A stretch of DNA of 29,827 nt from a virus, in IMG/VR virus record IMGVR_UViG_3300010397_001070, positions 1 through 29,827 of that record; one strand, given 5' to 3'. Under the pieces are notes generated by a model. It made no database searches, was not told the DNA's origin, and saw nothing but the letters and a program-made list of their open reading frames with translations. The translations under genes were made by a program, and so were the position numbers. Position 1 is the first letter of the stretch. Each line of letters starts with the position of its first letter. Shown in pieces: positions 28,392 through 29,827 of this stretch.

Positions 28392-29827
28392 TATTTCCCT
28401 ATGTGATAAAGATTATTTAAATTACCATGAAATGTTTTGTCCTCTGAATAAAGGTTCTGGAGAATGTTGAGGAGTCGCATTTTGTAGGTATGGTGCTTTT
28501 GAGCAAACTGAAAAGCGATCATTTTAATTTTTTCCCGTTCCCCTTCCGTGGTGTTTTCGATGGCGTTAAAAGCTTCCTGAATAGTTCTGAAAAAGAGTAG
28601 GTGCTCTCGATTGTTGAACATTTCCCCCAGTCCTATCGGTTTGTAACAGAGCGCACAGCCACCGGCACCTAAAATGGTGTAGAGACGATCGCTGGTGTAT
28701 TTCGCCACTTCCATTGAGATTGCTAATGAATAATCCGAAGCGTGGTAGTCGCCGTAGGAAGCGTTTTGAATCTTAGCTCGCTCATTTCTGAGTGATGAAT
28801 TTTTAGTGGTGATAGGTATGCGGTAGTTCTGCCGAAGGGTTTTGATAATGGAATGCCTATTCTCGTGATACTGTCCGGAAGACTCTGCCCCAATATGAAG
28901 GACTCGATAGCGTTCTCCCTTAATAGGTTTCGGATGTTGGATAGACCCCTGTGGCATGTAGTAAGTTTTTACTTTACATAGTTCCTCCCAGCAGGGTCGG
29001 TGCGTCTCGTTGCAAAGGAAAGTAGCCTCGTAGTAGGGAGAGAGATCAACCCGCATAGCTGGATCGCAACCAACAGCCTCGGTCACAGGACAGCGCATGT
29101 CATTAAAATAAAGAGCGGTTTTAATTCCTTTCCTTTTAGCTTCTCTCAGGAACTCGTATACGTTTTCTTTGTATTTCGTTTCGGTGTTTAGAACTAAATC
29201 TGGACGGAAAAAATCAAGTATCTCCGGAAACAAGTGTTCATCTCTCAATAAAAGCGCATTGGTACCGAAGAACTCGTCGCAGGCTTGCTCTAATCCACGA
29301 TGAAGTGGGAAAGGGTTATTTCTGCCACCGCCAATAATCAGTATTTTAAAATCTGGCCTTACCAAAGACCGTAGAATTCTCAAGCGATCCAAGTAGTTAT
29401 AATAATGGAATGCGCCCCACTTGGCCTCATCACTTAACGCCTCTCCGTTCTCAATCGCTTTTTCGAAACTCGATCCCTTATCGTGATGAACAAAGACTCG
29501 GCGATCCACCATGAGCTTGTAGCCTCGATCTTGAAGCTTACGGTTAAAAATTGATTCTTGCCCGTAAAACGGCATATCTTCGGGGAATTTCCCTACTTCT
29601 TTCCAGACAGACTTCCTGAAAACGTAACAGAAACCGGATAGATCGTTGATTTCTTCAATCTTATCTGACTTAACCATCCCTTTTTGAGCTGTGCCACAGT
29701 TATCTGTTACTGGTCCGATTGCACCAGTATTGAAGTGTTCTATAAATTCATGCGTTGCAGGTATTGTTTTATATAATTCGCATGACCGCATTCCTTCTTC
29801 CAACTTATCCGCCCATCCCTCCTCCAC
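28391..29827 (-). CDS. two-domain glycosyltransferase (GT2-like plus CgeB-like), cut by window edge
   Basis: This 478-residue partial protein runs off the right edge; the leftmost visible codon is GTG at 29827, which need not be the start. Residues about 50-135 match the C-terminal half of a GT-A (GT2) enzyme: SGFCYVFRKSVWKEVGKFPE, DMPFYGQESIFNRKLQDRGY and an HHDKGSS end. From about 160 on, a second GT-B domain resembles CgeB/DUF3880 enzymes: RPDLVLNTETKYKENVYEFL, RLYTILGAGGCALCYKP, IGLGEMFNNREHLLFF, and the QKHHTYKMRLLNIL tail. It probably adds two sugars to a growing glycan, or two to a protein. It opens the visible cassette. Confidence 0.8.
   Translation of the reverse strand: MEEGWADKLEEGMRSCELYKTIPATHEFIEHFNTGAIGPVTDNCGTAQKGMVKSDKIEEINDLSGFCYVFRKSVWKEVGKFPEDMPFYGQESIFNRKLQDRGYKLMVDRRVFVHHDKGSSFEKAIENGEALSDEAKWGAFHYYNYLDRLRILRSLVRPDFKILIIGGGRNNPFPLHRGLEQACDEFFGTNALLLRDEHLFPEILDFFRPDLVLNTETKYKENVYEFLREAKRKGIKTALYFNDMRCPVTEAVGCDPAMRVDLSPYYEATFLCNETHRPCWEELCKVKTYYMPQGSIQHPKPIKGERYRVLHIGAESSGQYHENRHSIIKTLRQNYRIPITTKNSSLRNERAKIQNASYGDYHASDYSLAISMEVAKYTSDRLYTILGAGGCALCYKPIGLGEMFNNREHLLFFRTIQEAFNAIENTTEGEREKIKMIAFQFAQKHHTYKMRLLNILQNLYSEDKTFHGNLNNLYHIGK

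Noticed and set aside
1-29827. CRISPR array, insertion sequence or retron-type element
   Set aside because: No regularly spaced direct repeats, transposase or reverse transcriptase were seen.

Overview
The window looks like most of the late half of a tailed double-stranded DNA bacteriophage (Caudoviricetes), seen either as a free phage contig or as a prophage. Almost every gene is on the minus strand, so it is read from high to low coordinates. It runs from a surface-glycan cassette through terminase, portal, scaffold, coat, head completion, fibre and internal virion genes to lysis genes and an integrase. No tape-measure gene or contractile-tail genes are visible. Instead a P22-like order is seen: large portal, scaffold, coat, adaptor, propeller-like tail protein, then two coiled-coil or Gly/Ala-rich proteins in the place of ejection proteins. 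A short-tailed (podovirus-type) virion is therefore the best inference. A complete tyrosine integrase makes it temperate. The host cannot be named from the sequence. It is a bacterium with a peptidoglycan wall (amidase) that uses sigma70-type promoters (several TTGACA / TAGTAT-like pairs are visible) and the standard stop codons.

Layout, following transcription from the right. (1) 29827-23562: a tightly packed cassette, mostly with 4-base ATGA overlaps or 1-base gaps. It encodes a two-domain glycosyltransferase (cut by the window edge), two small proteins, a methyltransferase, a NodB-like deacetylase, a DUF616-type glycosyltransferase, a second GT-B-like glycosyltransferase, a DegT-family sugar aminotransferase and a GT4 glycosyltransferase, then a GroES co-chaperonin and a 59-aa protein. 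(2) 23540-17510: late promoter, a terminator directly behind it, small and large terminase, portal, three tiny proteins, scaffold, coat and a small zinc-ribbon protein. (3) 17508-10244: adaptor, propeller-like tail protein, two fibre/adhesin proteins, a small fibre-associated protein and two putative internal virion proteins. (4) 10243-9652: a two-gene plus-strand moron with back-to-back promoters. (5) 9643-5270: a 1274-aa tail fibre, a 35-aa membrane protein and a coiled-coil membrane protein. (6) 5246-1637: small zinc-binding and hypothetical proteins, a DnaQ-like exonuclease, a DUF6378-like protein, amidase and holin. (7) 1636-1: a control and lysogeny region with no protein gene between 1637 and 1073. 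It holds a tRNA-Thr-like gene, promoters on both strands, an operator-like palindrome and a candidate structured RNA, followed by the integrase and a small helix-turn-helix protein.

The most unusual things are: the structured non-coding region between integrase and lysis genes; two or three strong promoters each followed within about 60-145 bases by an intrinsic terminator, which suggests antitermination control of late genes; the large glycan-modification cassette joined to the head genes; a fibre whose LamG-like domain appears to be inserted inside a CBM-like domain; and a gene flanked by 25-bp inverted repeats. Seven very small genes of 28 to 59 codons, and an eighth uncertain one of 32 codons, were found by reading the strand directly.
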